Of a stretch of DNA of 64,000 bases, positions 8,286-17,465 are shown piece after piece. This DNA is from an uncultured Christensenellaceae bacterium (GTDB taxonomy: Bacteria > Bacillota > Clostridia > Christensenellales > Borkfalkiaceae), in assembly GCA_910586985.1 (NCBI GenBank), contig CAJUKK010000001.1, forward strand, positions 62,001 to 126,000. Direction: 5' to 3'. The notes below the pieces were generated by a model that saw nothing but the letters and a program-made list of their open reading frames with translations, ran no database searches and was not told the origin of the DNA. A program made the translations under genes and the position numbers. The first letter of the stretch is position 1. Each line of letters starts with the position of its first letter.

Positions 8286-9824
8286 ATGACGGAAACGGGT
8301 GTTAGAGCATTTTTTTACGATTACAAGTATTATCTTTTTCCTGAAGAAATGGATACGCTTGCGCAAATTAAACAGCTGCGACGCTTTACGGCGAGAAGAC
8401 TTCTTGAAGAGCGGTGCATGGCGCCTGATTTTATTTATGAGAGTATTATCGACGAAGAGGTGGAGATAGAAGAGCCGAACAGATTATTCGAAGTTTATGT
8501 GACTTTACGTTCGGGCGAGGAATACGACAGAGTACTTCTCAATCATATTAATCGCAGTTGCCAAGGCTGTGTACGTTATTCGGACGACGGCGACGATATT
8601 ACGGGACACCATCGCGAAATGTCTCTTAACGGAGTATGTTATGAACGGGAAAGCGAGTCCGATCCATGGGAGTTTGCTGTTTGCGTAGATTATTTTTGGT
8701 GGAGAATCGGAGAAAAGCGCAATGAGCTTGCCGCTTGTATTGATGCGGGAGACCAAAAAAAACTCAACCGTATTTTAAATCGTGAGTTTACAAAATTTTG
8801 TTTTCCGCTCGAGTACTACGGCTCTGTGGTGGACGGGAAGTACACCCTGCATTTAAAACATACGCTATTCGAACCCAACGTTATGACGATGATCGGTTGC
8901 GGAGTCGTCGCCTGCGGTGCAGACGAGTACGGAACGCTGACGCAAGCAGGTTGGAATATTGTTTCATACCGCGAGGCGGGTTCGTTTTCGTATTCGGGAA
9001 AAACTAAAATTCAGGATGATACCAGAATTGTCGGTTTTCTTCCAAGTCCCAATCCCAATGCATACAATCTTTCCGTATATCATGCGCGCGGGAATGCGCT
9101 CTCAGAGAAACGCAAAGAGGAAATAGTACAGGACATCTATGATTATCTTGTATCTTTATGCGGCGAACAATATATTTTAGCCTTTTTGTACGGAGGTGTG
9201 GAGTTTACTGATCAAAAGCGAAATATATTGTCTATGAAAGAAGTCGTGCGCGTTTTAAAGGAAAAAGCTGCAGAGTTCGAAGGCATTTCTTTCCCTCCGT
9301 ACCATGGTTACGGACTCGGAGAGGGCGCCGAACAGTTTGCGCTCCCTTATCGTGCCGATATCCGCGAGGGGCAGACGCGTTGTACCGAGATGAGTTTTTT
9401 CGAACGATCGGATTTTGAGGGCGAACCGCCTCTGTGGTCGTCTCTCGTATCGTACGCGTATCTCTTCGTGCCGCGCGGTCCCTTGGACGAGGGGAAACCG
9501 GCAGAGACGCTTATCTGGTATCTCTCCAATCTTGATTCTGTTCCTGCGCCGATCCGCGATGAGGATGAAACGCTCGTCTCTAACGGAACTATCGGATTTG
9601 CCGAGTGTGAAGAAGACGGATTTATTATAGATATGATTGTATTTGGTGAAAAATCGTTCTTCCGTTCATTAAAGCGCCTTGCGCCTGTTCTGCGCGCGTT
9701 TGAGGTAAAGCTAGTTCTTGTAAATCGCGACGGTTTAATGGTTTATGAATGCGGTTATGATTTTAATCCGACGGAGGATACGCCGTTATTTTTTAGAAAG
9801 GAGAATTTGACGAATGACAAGTAA
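8286..9824 (+). CDS. Hypothetical protein of 512 residues between obgE and yhbY
   Basis: A soluble 512-residue protein with no signal peptide or transmembrane segment, rich in aromatic and acidic residues. Three rough blocks are visible: residues 1-165 (ending in VCVDYFWWRIGEKRNEL), a central block with LPSPNPNAYNLSVYHA, and a C-terminal block (SLVSYAYLFVPRGPLDEGKPAETLIWYLSNL). A clean ribosome site (aaaggagacgcca) precedes ATG. The 3' end overlaps yhbY by 11 bases, so the two are translationally coupled. I do not recognise the family; the position between two ribosome assembly genes may or may not be meaningful. Confidence 0.7.
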   Translation: MTETGVRAFFYDYKYYLFPEEMDTLAQIKQLRRFTARRLLEERCMAPDFIYESIIDEEVEIEEPNRLFEVYVTLRSGEEYDRVLLNHINRSCQGCVRYSDDGDDITGHHREMSLNGVCYERESESDPWEFAVCVDYFWWRIGEKRNELAACIDAGDQKKLNRILNREFTKFCFPLEYYGSVVDGKYTLHLKHTLFEPNVMTMIGCGVVACGADEYGTLTQAGWNIVSYREAGSFSYSGKTKIQDDTRIVGFLPSPNPNAYNLSVYHARGNALSEKRKEEIVQDIYDYLVSLCGEQYILAFLYGGVEFTDQKRNILSMKEVVRVLKEKAAEFEGISFPPYHGYGLGEGAEQFALPYRADIREGQTRCTEMSFFERSDFEGEPPLWSSLVSYAYLFVPRGPLDEGKPAETLIWYLSNLDSVPAPIRDEDETLVSNGTIGFAECEEDGFIIDMIVFGEKSFFRSLKRLAPVLRAFEVKLVLVNRDGLMVYECGYDFNPTEDTPLFFRKENLTNDK

Positions 9825-10104
9825 ACAGCGGAGCAGTTTAAAGGCGATTGCCGCAAAGGAAAAACCGATCGCCCAGATCGGGAAGGAAGGAATAGGGGAA
9901 AATCTTATTGCGGGACTTTCGGACGCGCTTGATGCGCGCGAACTCATCAAAGTGACTCTGTTGCCCGCCTCGTGCGAAGATGGAGAAAATCTTGCCGCAA
10001 ACGTAGCCGATCTTCTGAAAGCGGAAGTCGTTGCGGTCATTGGCAGGAAAGCAATTTTTTACCGCCGATCGCCGAGGAAAGATTTTAAACATTTGGAATT
10101 TTAA
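9814..10104 (+). CDS. yhbY: YhbY-family RNA-binding protein
   Basis: 96 residues, the full length of a CRM (CRS1-YhbY) domain protein. It starts with SKQRSSLKAIAAKEKPIAQIGKEGIGENLIAGLSDALDARELIKVTLL, where IGKEGI is the GxxG-type loop, and ends with the typical VVAVIGRKAIFYRRS. YhbY binds 50S precursors and takes part in ribosome assembly. AAAGGAG precedes ATG, inside the end of the upstream gene. Confidence 0.93.
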   Translation: MTSKQRSSLKAIAAKEKPIAQIGKEGIGENLIAGLSDALDARELIKVTLLPASCEDGENLAANVADLLKAEVVAVIGRKAIFYRRSPRKDFKHLEF

Positions 10105-10158
10105 GTTGTACACAGGCAATGTGCTTTGAAATTCTTTGAAAATATTGGAAACAAACTC

Positions 10159-10187
10159 TTGTCAACGGAAAGATTATGTGATACAAT
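10159..10187 (+). promoter_or_regulatory. Promoter of the NifU-like/GGGtGRT operon
   Basis: TTGTCA (10159-10164), a 17-base spacer and TACAAT (10182-10187). A leader of about 50 bases runs to the strong ribosome site ggaggaaaggaa before ATG 10244. Confidence 0.65.
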
Positions 10188-10243
10188 ATCAAGGTAAGAT
10201 TTCCGAATTACAAGGGAAAGCTATTATAATTGGAGGAAAGGAA

Positions 10244-10945
10244 ATGCAATATTCACGTGAAGTGGAAAACATGATCTGTGTTGCCAAAGGACCTAAACAC
10301 GATCCCGCGCCTATTCCCGAAGAGGGCAAGTGGGTTTGTGCGAAACAGATCACGGACATCAACGGTTTTACGCACGGAATCGGTTGGTGCGCACCTCAGC
10401 AGGGCGCATGCAAGCTCTCGCTCAATGTTAAGGGCGGCGTTATTCAGGAGGCGCTTGTTGAGACGATCGGCTGTTCCGGAATGACGCACTCGGCGGCAAT
10501 GGCGGCGGAGATTCTGCCTCATAAGACCATTTTAGAGGCGTTAAATACCGATCTCGTCTGCGACGCGATCAACACGGCAATGCGCGAACTCTTTTTACAG
10601 ATCGTATACGGGAGAACTCAGTCTGCGTTCTCTGACGACGGACTTACGATTGGTGCAGGACTTGAGGATCTCGGCAAAGGTTTGCGCTCCCAGGTCGGCA
10701 CAATGTACGGTACAGCGCTCAAAGGCGTCCGTTATCTTGAGATGGCGGAAGGTTACGTGACCCGTCTTGCGCTTGATAAGGACAATCAAGTGATCGGTTA
10801 CGAATTCGTTTCCCTCGGGAAAATGACTGATTTCATCAAAAAAGGACTTACTCCCAACGAAGCTTGGGACAAGGCTCGCGGCACATACGGCAGATTCAGC
10901 GAAGATAAGGGTGCGGTGAAGTTCATCGATCCCCGTAAGGAATAA
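10244..10945 (+). CDS. NifU/IscU-like iron-sulfur scaffold-type protein
   Basis: 233 residues starting at ATG 10244 behind ggaggaaagg; an ATG at 10136 in the same frame lies upstream of the promoter and is rejected. The central part (GACKLSLNVKGGVIQEALVETIGCSGMTHSAAMAAEIL) is the IscU-like fold with conserved Cys (WCAPQQGACKL, TIGCSGM). It is longer than IscU at the C-terminus (GYVTRLALDKDNQVIGYEFVSLGKM). Genomes commonly place this family directly before the GGGtGRT protein, as here with an 11-base gap. It is thought to hold or transfer Fe-S clusters; that role is inferred from the fold and is not shown by this sequence. Confidence 0.8.
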   Translation: MQYSREVENMICVAKGPKHDPAPIPEEGKWVCAKQITDINGFTHGIGWCAPQQGACKLSLNVKGGVIQEALVETIGCSGMTHSAAMAAEILPHKTILEALNTDLVCDAINTAMRELFLQIVYGRTQSAFSDDGLTIGAGLEDLGKGLRSQVGTMYGTALKGVRYLEMAEGYVTRLALDKDNQVIGYEFVSLGKMTDFIKKGLTPNEAWDKARGTYGRFSEDKGAVKFIDPRKE

Positions 10946-10956
10946 GGAGGCGCATT

Positions 10957-11958
10957 ATGGCATTGTTTGAAGGATATGAAAGAAGAGTAGATAAAATCAA
11001 TCGCGTGCTCAAAGAATACGGCATCTCCTCAATTGAAGAGTGCAAAGATATCTGTCTTGAAAAGGGAGTCGATTGCGATAAGATCGTGCGCGGAACGCAG
11101 CCGATTTGTTTTGAGAATGCGGTTTGGGCGTATACGGTCGGCGCAGCGATTGCAATTAAAAAAGGTTGTAAAAAAGCTGCCGATGCGGCGGCTGCAATCG
11201 GTATCGGTTTGCAGGCGTTCTGCATTCAGGGATCGGTTGCCGAAAACCGTCAAGTCGGTCTCGGACATGGCAATCTTGCATCCATGCTTCTTTCGGAAGA
11301 GACGGATTGTTTCTGTTTCCTTGCCGGACACGAATCGTTTGCCGCGGCAGAGGGTGCAATTTCCATTGCAATGAACGCTAATAAAGTTCGTAATAAACCG
11401 CTCCGTGTTATTTTGAACGGTCTTGGCAAAGATGCGGCATTTATTATCTCCCGTATTAACGGTTTCACCTATTGCGAGACGGAGTTTGATCCTTACAGCG
11501 AAACGGTAAAAGTAACAAATAAAATTGCTTATTCGGATGGGCCTCGCGCTAAAGTTAATTGCTATGGCGCAGATAACGTTCCCGAGGGCGTTGCAATTAT
11601 GAAACTTGAAAAAGTAGGAGTTTCGATTACCGGTAATTCCACGAATCCTACGCGTTTCCAGCATCCGGTGGCGGGTACGTATAAAAAGTGGTGTAACGAA
11701 AACGGCGTGAAATATTTCTCGGTGGCGTCGGGCGGCGGCACTGGAAGAACACTTCATCCCGACAATATGGCGGCAGGACCTTCTTCCTATGGAATGACGG
11801 ACACAATGGGCAGAATGCATTCCGATGCACAGTTTGCAGGTTCTTCCTCTGTTCCTGCACACGTTGAAATGATGGGACTCATTGGCATGGGCAACAACCC
11901 TATGGTCGGCGCAACGGTTGCAGTTGCAGTCGCCGTACAAGAGGGTTTGAGTAAGTAA
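10957..11958 (+). CDS. GGGtGRT protein
   Basis: 333 residues, containing the diagnostic SGGGTGRTLHPDN motif near residue 258 that names the family. It is rich in Gly, Ala and conserved Cys (ECKDICLEKGVDC, FCIQGS, DCFCFLAGH), with a long Ala-rich helical section. It is cotranscribed with the NifU-like gene and followed by a terminator. The function is not established in general; the constant pairing with an Fe-S scaffold suggests a metallocluster or sulfur-related role. The ribosome site is aaggaggcgcatt. Confidence 0.9.
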   Translation: MALFEGYERRVDKINRVLKEYGISSIEECKDICLEKGVDCDKIVRGTQPICFENAVWAYTVGAAIAIKKGCKKAADAAAAIGIGLQAFCIQGSVAENRQVGLGHGNLASMLLSEETDCFCFLAGHESFAAAEGAISIAMNANKVRNKPLRVILNGLGKDAAFIISRINGFTYCETEFDPYSETVKVTNKIAYSDGPRAKVNCYGADNVPEGVAIMKLEKVGVSITGNSTNPTRFQHPVAGTYKKWCNENGVKYFSVASGGGTGRTLHPDNMAAGPSSYGMTDTMGRMHSDAQFAGSSSVPAHVEMMGLIGMGNNPMVGATVAVAVAVQEGLSK

Positions 11959-11981
11959 AAACACAAGATATAGTATTTTAT

Positions 11982-12016
11982 AAGAGCTTTCACACAAAAT
12001 GTGGAAGCTCTTTTTT
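11982..12016 (+). terminator. Rho-independent terminator
   Basis: AAGAGCTTTCACAC and GTGGAAGCTCTT pair with one mismatch around an aaaat loop, followed by TTTT. It closes the NifU-like/GGGtGRT operon. Confidence 0.8.
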
Positions 12017-12115
12017 GACCATAGGGTTGTACTTTTCTCCGTGTCAACATTATATCAACATTTGAAAAAATTGTTATAAAAAAAGTTGATTAAAAACACG
12101 AAAAAATCCTAAAAA

Positions 12116-12697
12116 ATGTTTCGTCCACACTATATAATATTAAAGCTCGATATAATATTAAAGCTCGACGGAATCCGCTGTATCGCCTATCTCGATAAGG
12201 ACGTGATATTGCAGAATAAACGGTTCAAAGACGTTTCGGCAATTTATCCCGAACTTTCGGAAATGAACAAGTGTGTGAAAAAGAATACCGTGTTGGACGG
12301 AGAGCTTGTAGTGTTATCAAACGGCAAGCCTGATTTTTATGCGTTGCAAAAGCGGAGTTTAATGGGAAATCCGTTCAGGATACAGCTTGCAGTGAAGAAT
12401 AATCCCGTGCAGTTTGCAGTTTACTATATTATTTATTATGACGGAAAAGATTTAACGGACAAGCCGCTTATGGAACGAAAAGCAATCTTACAAGATAAAG
12501 TGAGCGAGGGAAACGGCTTGAGTATTTCCCGTTATATTGAAGGAAAGGGAATTGCGTTTTTCAATCTTGCAAAAGATCAAGACTTAGAAGAGGTCGTTGC
12601 AAAAAGAAAGGAGGGTCTGTATCATATCGGCAAGCGCACAAGCGATTGGATAAAGATCAAGGTCATGCAGGACGAAGATTTGCTTGTCTGCGGATGA
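12116..12697 (+). pseudogene. ATP-dependent DNA ligase fragment
   Basis: 193 codons that match the adenylation domain of LigD-type/viral-like ATP-dependent ligases: KLDGIRCIAYL carries the catalytic KxDG lysine, followed by VLDGELVV (motif III region), YYDGKDLTDKPL and SDWIKIK (motif V). The N-terminus is cut short just before the lysine motif and the OB-fold domain that should follow DLLVCG is missing, so only the middle of a ligase of about 300 residues remains. No ribosome site precedes ATG 12116. A tandem 18-bp duplication lies just before the active-site motif. Probably non-functional. Confidence 0.75.
12133..12168 (+). repeat. Tandem duplication of 18 bp
   Basis: tataatattaaagctcga occurs twice head to tail (12133-12150, 12151-12168). 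It adds six codons (IILKLD) in frame immediately before the ligase KLDGIR motif, so the remnant carries two KLD tripeptides. Confidence 0.95.
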
Positions 12698-12825
12698 AGG
12701 TTAAGGGCAAGATTATCTACGCGGAGGATCTCGGCGACAGGTATGCGGTGGTTGCCTCTTTTTCTGCGGGAGAGGAAACGAATTTGCCCGCCATATATAC
12801 GCAAACCTATTACGTTAATAAATAG
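12694..12825 (+). pseudogene. Short C-terminal-like fragment, unidentified
   Basis: A 43-codon frame overlapping the stop of the ligase fragment in an ATGA arrangement and ending before the ribosome site of the next remnant. It encodes VKGKIIYAEDLGDRYAVVASFSAGEETN followed by a Tyr-rich end. It looks like the end of a larger globular protein left after deletion; the parent family was not recognised. It may also be an unrelated small gene. Confidence 0.3.
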
Positions 12826-12839
12826 GTAAGGACAAAGCA

Positions 12840-13157
12840 ATGAACTACTATATGGCGATAGATATAGGCGCTTCGAGCGGGCGGCATATCGTCGGTTGGC
12901 TTGAAGGCGGAAAGCTCAAAACGGAAGAGCTGTACAGATTTACAAACGGCACGGAGATCAAGGGCGGCCGGCTTGTTTGGGATACGGAGCGGCTGTTCAA
13001 CGAGGTATTCGGCGGACTATTCACGGGGAACGAAATCGCTTGGATGAAGAACGAACCCAAAACGCTCGGCTTTATGGCAGAGTTTCGCGATATGGAAAAA
13101 AAGATGAAACTTTCCGATTTTCCCGTTATGCTCAAACGCGCGAACGAGTTGTTCTGA
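12840..13157 (+). pseudogene. Rhamnulokinase remnant (N-terminus plus unrelated or distal tail)
   Basis: The first 60 codons (YYMAIDIGASSGRHIVGWLEGGK...GGRLVWDTERLFNEVFGGL) are a clear N-terminus of an FGGY-family L-rhamnulokinase, with the DIGASSGR phosphate-binding motif. After about residue 62 the sequence changes to WMKNEPKTLGFMAEFRDMEKKMKL and stops at 105 residues, whereas RhaB has about 470. This looks like a large in-frame internal deletion or fusion. A good ribosome site (taaggacaaagca) is retained. No other rhamnose gene is visible nearby. Confidence 0.7.
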
Positions 13158-13539
13158 CAGTAAGGAAAATAAGTTATTATTTTACATTCGGTAGAGCGAT
13201 CCCGTTTAGGAGATCGACAGTTTGACGCCACCCGGATCGGGTAGATATTGACGGCAGGTAATGTAAGAGATTAATCATGAATTAACTCAATTAAAGGAAG
13301 GCGAAACAGCACCCGAATAAACGGGTGCTGTTCGATTATATAAAGTCAATAAAAAAGTGAGGGGATTGATTGTATCAATCTGTAAATATAATATCGCGGG
13401 GGGAAAGCGAAATGCAAGATTTGTTGGGAAAATCATGCGCTCAGTCGCGGGAATTTGCGTAACGCAAAACGACCTAAACACAAGAGGTGCAGTTAAAAAA
13501 GTGCTTTCATAAATGTATAAAAAAACTTTTATCTTTTTA
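13158..13539. other. Gene-free interval with one strong hairpin
   Basis: About 380 bases with no convincing reading frame. The only clear structure is an 11-bp perfect stem, AACAGCACCCG / CGGGTGCTGTT (13305-13315 and 13322-13332, six-base loop), not followed by a clean U-tract. It may be a degraded terminator of the former rhamnose gene. Nothing else is recognised. Confidence 0.5.
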
Positions 13540-15552
13540 TTAAACTATACTTGTTGCCAGATTGAGTGCGGCGAATAGCTCGGCATCTTTTTTTCGCATA
13601 AAAACGGGGATGCATGCCAACGGGGTATCTATTCGCACCGTTTGTCCGCCTTCATATATTCTGCCGTTACTGCACAGTGTCCAAGTTTCGCCGCGCGGCA
13701 AATATACCGTCCTTTCCCTCGCGTGCTCACGGCAAACAGGTGCGATCAGCAGATTGTCTCCATATAAATATTCGTCTTTTATATCCCAGCATTCGGTATC
13801 TTCCGGAAATTGGTAAAACAAAGGACGTATGACAGGCGCGCCCGTTTCGTGTGCTTCCCTCATCAGGCGTTTCGTATAGGGACGCATTGCTTCGCGTAAA
13901 CGAATATATTTTGTCAATATTTTTTCATTTTCTTCTCCGAAACTCCATATTTCGTTGTCCGCGCCCGTCCATTCGCGCACTTCTCCCGATTTGTTTACGA
14001 TATCCTTTCCGGGAAGACGAAGACCGTGCAGACGCATTACGGGGCAAAATGTTCCGTATTCGAACCAGCGGATCAGAAGCTCGTGGAATGCGGGGGAACG
14101 CGAGTCTCCGCCGTGGAAACCTCCTATGTCCGTTGTCCACCAGGATATACCGCTGATCCCCATTTGTATTCCTGCAACAATCTGTTTGCGCATATCTTCA
14201 AATGTAGAAAAGATATCGCCCGACCATACAAGGGCGCCGTATCGTTGGCTTCCGATCCATGCTGCACGCACCAGATTTACAATTTCTTTTTGCCCGTCTG
14301 CTCTGAGTCCCTCATAAAATATACGTGAATATTCGCGAGGATATACGTTTCCGATCTTTAAAACAGGGCCTGCGAAATAACGGTAGTTTTCGAATGCATA
14401 TCCCGTAAATTCGGGTTCCGCTTCGTCCAGCCAAAACGACTTGATCCCGATATCCGCATAATTCTCTTTACACTTATTCCACACGTATTGGCGGGTTTCG
14501 GGATTGGTTGCGTCCATAAAAACGTTATTGCCGTGAAAAATCATCTGAACGTCTATACCCGAATTTATCTTTACCAACAAACCCGCCCGTTTCATTTCAT
14601 CGAAATTTTCACTGCGCCAATCGACTTGCGGCCAGACAGAAACCATCGTTTGGATTCCCATATCGCGCAATGTTTCGACCATACTTTTGGGATCGGGGAA
14701 ATATTCTTTATCGAAACGCCAATCTCCGCAACGCGGCCAGTGGTAATAGTCGATAATTAGTACGTCCGGAGTAACGCCGCGTTTTTTATATTCCCGAGCA
14801 ACGTTTAAAACCTGTTCCTGATTGTAATAACGTAGCTTGCATTGCCAGAACCCCATGCCGTAATCCGGCATCATAGGGGGCGTTCCGACGACGGCGCAAT
14901 ATTGTTGTAAAATATCGCGCGGCGTATCGCCTGCCGTAATCCAATAATCTATTTTATCTGCACACTCCGCCGTCCACTCCGTCGTGTTCGTTCCAAAATG
15001 AACCTCGCCGATTGCAGCGTTATGCCACAAAAAACCGTAACCATAAGAAGATAAATAAAATGGAATACTTGATTGGGAATTGCGGTGGGCAAGTTCCAGA
15101 TTGCATCCTTTTAAATTAAAAATTTCTTGTTGATATTGTCCCATTCCGTAAATCTTCTCGTTATCATTGCTTTCAAACGTTGCTTTGATTTTATATGATC
15201 CGCCTGAAAGGGGCTGATAATAACGGGGTTTATGGAAGAGCGCGCCGCCAAGCGGGATCTCTTTTAAAAGTACTTCGCCTTTTCGGTTATAATATATGAT
15301 CTGCAAGGCATTTCCCCAGTCTTGCAAACGTAGTTCAGCCGTAATCTCGCCGTTTATGATTTTTGCCGAACGCTCTTCGATGATAATTTGCGTCGCTTGC
15401 TCATTTACGGGGAGCAGTGCAATTTCTCCTGCCGGTATTTCACCCATAAAAACGGCTTGCAACCGCAAACTGTTTTTTCCCCACGGCGATATTTTCACCG
15501 TTTCTCCGTTATCCCGATAAATAATACTGTTTTCCTCTTTCTGAAAAAACAT
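13540..15552 (-). CDS. Glycoside hydrolase family 31 (alpha-glucosidase/alpha-xylosidase type)
   Basis: 670 residues, intracellular (no signal peptide). An N-terminal beta-sandwich is followed by the GH31 barrel: PDYGMGFWQCKLRYYNQEQVL, VLIIDYYHW, the nucleophile region FWLDEAEPE, and the acid/base region VWSGDIFSTFEDMRKQI, then GISGISWWTTDIGGFHGG and a C-terminal beta domain. The WLDEAEPE form is found in bacterial alpha-xylosidase-like GH31 members. The substrate cannot be settled from sequence. It would release glucose or xylose from imported oligosaccharides. Monocistronic on the minus strand, next to a decayed rhamnose kinase, so perhaps the surviving gene of a former sugar locus. Confidence 0.9.
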   Translation of the reverse strand: MFFQKEENSIIYRDNGETVKISPWGKNSLRLQAVFMGEIPAGEIALLPVNEQATQIIIEERSAKIINGEITAELRLQDWGNALQIIYYNRKGEVLLKEIPLGGALFHKPRYYQPLSGGSYKIKATFESNDNEKIYGMGQYQQEIFNLKGCNLELAHRNSQSSIPFYLSSYGYGFLWHNAAIGEVHFGTNTTEWTAECADKIDYWITAGDTPRDILQQYCAVVGTPPMMPDYGMGFWQCKLRYYNQEQVLNVAREYKKRGVTPDVLIIDYYHWPRCGDWRFDKEYFPDPKSMVETLRDMGIQTMVSVWPQVDWRSENFDEMKRAGLLVKINSGIDVQMIFHGNNVFMDATNPETRQYVWNKCKENYADIGIKSFWLDEAEPEFTGYAFENYRYFAGPVLKIGNVYPREYSRIFYEGLRADGQKEIVNLVRAAWIGSQRYGALVWSGDIFSTFEDMRKQIVAGIQMGISGISWWTTDIGGFHGGDSRSPAFHELLIRWFEYGTFCPVMRLHGLRLPGKDIVNKSGEVREWTGADNEIWSFGEENEKILTKYIRLREAMRPYTKRLMREAHETGAPVIRPLFYQFPEDTECWDIKDEYLYGDNLLIAPVCREHARERTVYLPRGETWTLCSNGRIYEGGQTVRIDTPLACIPVFMRKKDAELFAALNLATSIV

Positions 15553-15741
15553 GCCGTTCCTCCCGCCAATAAAAGCCGCAACTATGATTATTTGTTATCG
15601 CGATTATATCACAGATTGATCGTTTTAACAACTATTTATTTTTAATTGCTCAACTAAATAGTTGATCGGAAGAATTAGTATGGTTTATTCGGCTGTAGTT
15701 GCAGTCTTTTTTAGGATGTAGGTTTTGTAACCCTAAAAAAG

Positions 15742-15770
15742 TTGATTTTTATAGCAGATTGTGTTATACT
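15742..15770 (+). promoter_or_regulatory. Promoter of the SMS (sufC-sufB-like) operon
   Basis: TTGATT (15742-15747), a 17-base spacer and TATACT (15765-15770), followed by a 33-base leader with gaggag before ATG 15804. Confidence 0.7.
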
Positions 15771-15803
15771 TTTGGGCGAAACTTTTGTCAATGAGGAGCA
15801 ACT

Positions 15804-16529
15804 ATGCTTGAATTAAAAAATATAGGTTTTTTCGTTGAAGAGGATGGAGGCGTTCGACATATTCTCAAGGACGTTTCGCTTACGGTAAACGAAAGATTTG
15901 TTGCGATTACCGGCCCGAATGGTAGCGGTAAGAGTACGCTGGCAAAGATAATTGCCGGAATTTTACGCCCGACGTCGGGAAAAATCTTTTTGGACGGAAT
16001 GGACATTACCGATCTTTCCGTAACGGAACGGGCGCAAGCCGGAATTTCCTTTGCTTTTCAGCAACCTGTTCGTTTTAAGGGCATTACAGTAAAAGATTTG
16101 GTTTCGCTCGCGGCGGGGAAATCGATCAGCATAACGGAGGCATGTTCGTATTTGTCCGAAGTGGGACTTTGCGCGCGTGATTATATCAATCGAGAGGTAA
16201 ACGCATCGCTTTCCGGAGGAGAGCTCAAGCGTATTGAGATCGCGACCGTGCTTGCCCGCGGTACAAAACTTACCGTATTCGACGAGCCTGAGGCGGGGAT
16301 CGATTTGTGGAGTTTTTCATCCTTGATTTCTGTTTTTGAAAAAATGTATAATAAAACACAGGGAAGTATTGTAATCATTTCCCATCAGGAACGGATATTG
16401 AATATTGCCGATAAAATTATCGTTGTATCCGGCGGCAAAGTTGAGCGGCAGGGGACGCGCGAGGAAATGCTGCCTGCGATACTCGGTAAAAAAGTTTGCA
16501 GTGCGTTGACGGATAAATTGGAGGGTTGA
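15804..16529 (+). CDS. SufC-like Fe-S assembly ATPase (SMS type)
   Basis: 241 residues, one ABC ATPase domain: Walker A GPNGSGKSTLAKI, Q-loop FAFQQPVRFKGITV, signature LSGGELKRIEIATVLARG, Walker B TVFDEPEAGIDLWS and a switch His (IISHQERIL). FDEPEAGID and GGELKRIE are the SufC hallmarks that separate it from transport ATPases. It pairs with one SufB-like gene four bases downstream. No sufS, sufU or second sufD is present, which matches the minimal SufBC-like (SMS) layout known from archaea and some anaerobes. It should drive conformational changes in the partner during cluster assembly. Confidence 0.9.
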   Translation: MLELKNIGFFVEEDGGVRHILKDVSLTVNERFVAITGPNGSGKSTLAKIIAGILRPTSGKIFLDGMDITDLSVTERAQAGISFAFQQPVRFKGITVKDLVSLAAGKSISITEACSYLSEVGLCARDYINREVNASLSGGELKRIEIATVLARGTKLTVFDEPEAGIDLWSFSSLISVFEKMYNKTQGSIVIISHQERILNIADKIIVVSGGKVERQGTREEMLPAILGKKVCSALTDKLEG

Positions 16530-16532
16530 GGA

Positions 16533-17453
16533 ATGGACGAACTTGAGAAAATGCTGTTGTTACAGATTGCTGATCTTCATAAAGTGCCTGACGGTGCGTA
16601 CAATATCCGAAAAAACGGCGAGGGAGACGGACGGCGCAGTACGGAAAATATACAAATCAATACGAAGACGGACGGAAAGTCCGGTATCGATATTATTGTA
16701 AAACCTGAAACGAAGAACGAGAGCGTTCATATTCCCGTCGTGATCACCAAGACGGATTACCGCGAGACTGTATATAATGATTTTTATATCGGAGAAAATG
16801 CAGACGTATTGATTATCGCAGGATGCGGTATTCATAATTGCGGCGTTCAGACGGCGGAGCATAGCGGTGTGCATACTTTTCACGTAGCAAAAAATGCGCG
16901 CGTGCGTTACGTCGAAAAACATTATGGGAGCGGCGACGGCAACGGGGAAAACGTTATGAATCCTTCGACGGTATTGTATCTTGATGAGGGGGCGCGTGTC
17001 GAAATGGAGACCACGCAAATCAAGGGCGTTGATTCTACTGTTCGTTCGACGCGTGCAAAGCTTGCGGCGGGCGCCAATCTTGTGATCAAAGAAAAAATCT
17101 ACACGCACGGAAAACAGCTTGCCAAGACGGATTTTTGCGTTGATCTCGACGGCGCGGGCGCGGGCGCGGACGTTGTTTCCCGTTCGGTAGCGGCGGGACA
17201 ATCGTTACAGGAATTTGTGTCGCGTATCAACGGCAATAGCAAATGCCATGGTCATACGGAGTGCGACGCGATTATTATGAATGGCGCGCGGGTGACTGCC
17301 GTACCTGAACTGACGGCAAATTGCGTAGATGCAGAGCTGATTCACGAGGCGGCGATCGGGAAAATTGCAGGCGAACAGCTTACGAAACTTATGACGTTGG
17401 GACTTTCGGAACAGCAGGCAGAAGAGCAGATTATTAAAGGATTTTTGAGTTAA
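16533..17453 (+). CDS. SufB/SufD-like scaffold protein (SMS type)
   Basis: 306 residues, shorter than SufB (about 470), with the beta-helix SufBD core: DVLIIAGCGIHNCG, HTFHVAKNARVRYVEKHYG, LYLDEGARVEMETTQIKGVDSTVRST, and the conserved C-terminal NGNSKCHGHTECDAIIMNGARVTAVPELTANCVDAELIHEAAIGKI. Conserved Cys (GCGIHNCG, KCHGHTEC) could bind the cluster. The single-scaffold plus SufC arrangement is characteristic of minimal SUF systems. Four bases after the ATPase gene with a ttgagg ribosome site, and ended by a terminator. Confidence 0.88.
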   Translation: MDELEKMLLLQIADLHKVPDGAYNIRKNGEGDGRRSTENIQINTKTDGKSGIDIIVKPETKNESVHIPVVITKTDYRETVYNDFYIGENADVLIIAGCGIHNCGVQTAEHSGVHTFHVAKNARVRYVEKHYGSGDGNGENVMNPSTVLYLDEGARVEMETTQIKGVDSTVRSTRAKLAAGANLVIKEKIYTHGKQLAKTDFCVDLDGAGAGADVVSRSVAAGQSLQEFVSRINGNSKCHGHTECDAIIMNGARVTAVPELTANCVDAELIHEAAIGKIAGEQLTKLMTLGLSEQQAEEQIIKGFLS

Positions 17454-17465
17454 ACAGGATAGGGT

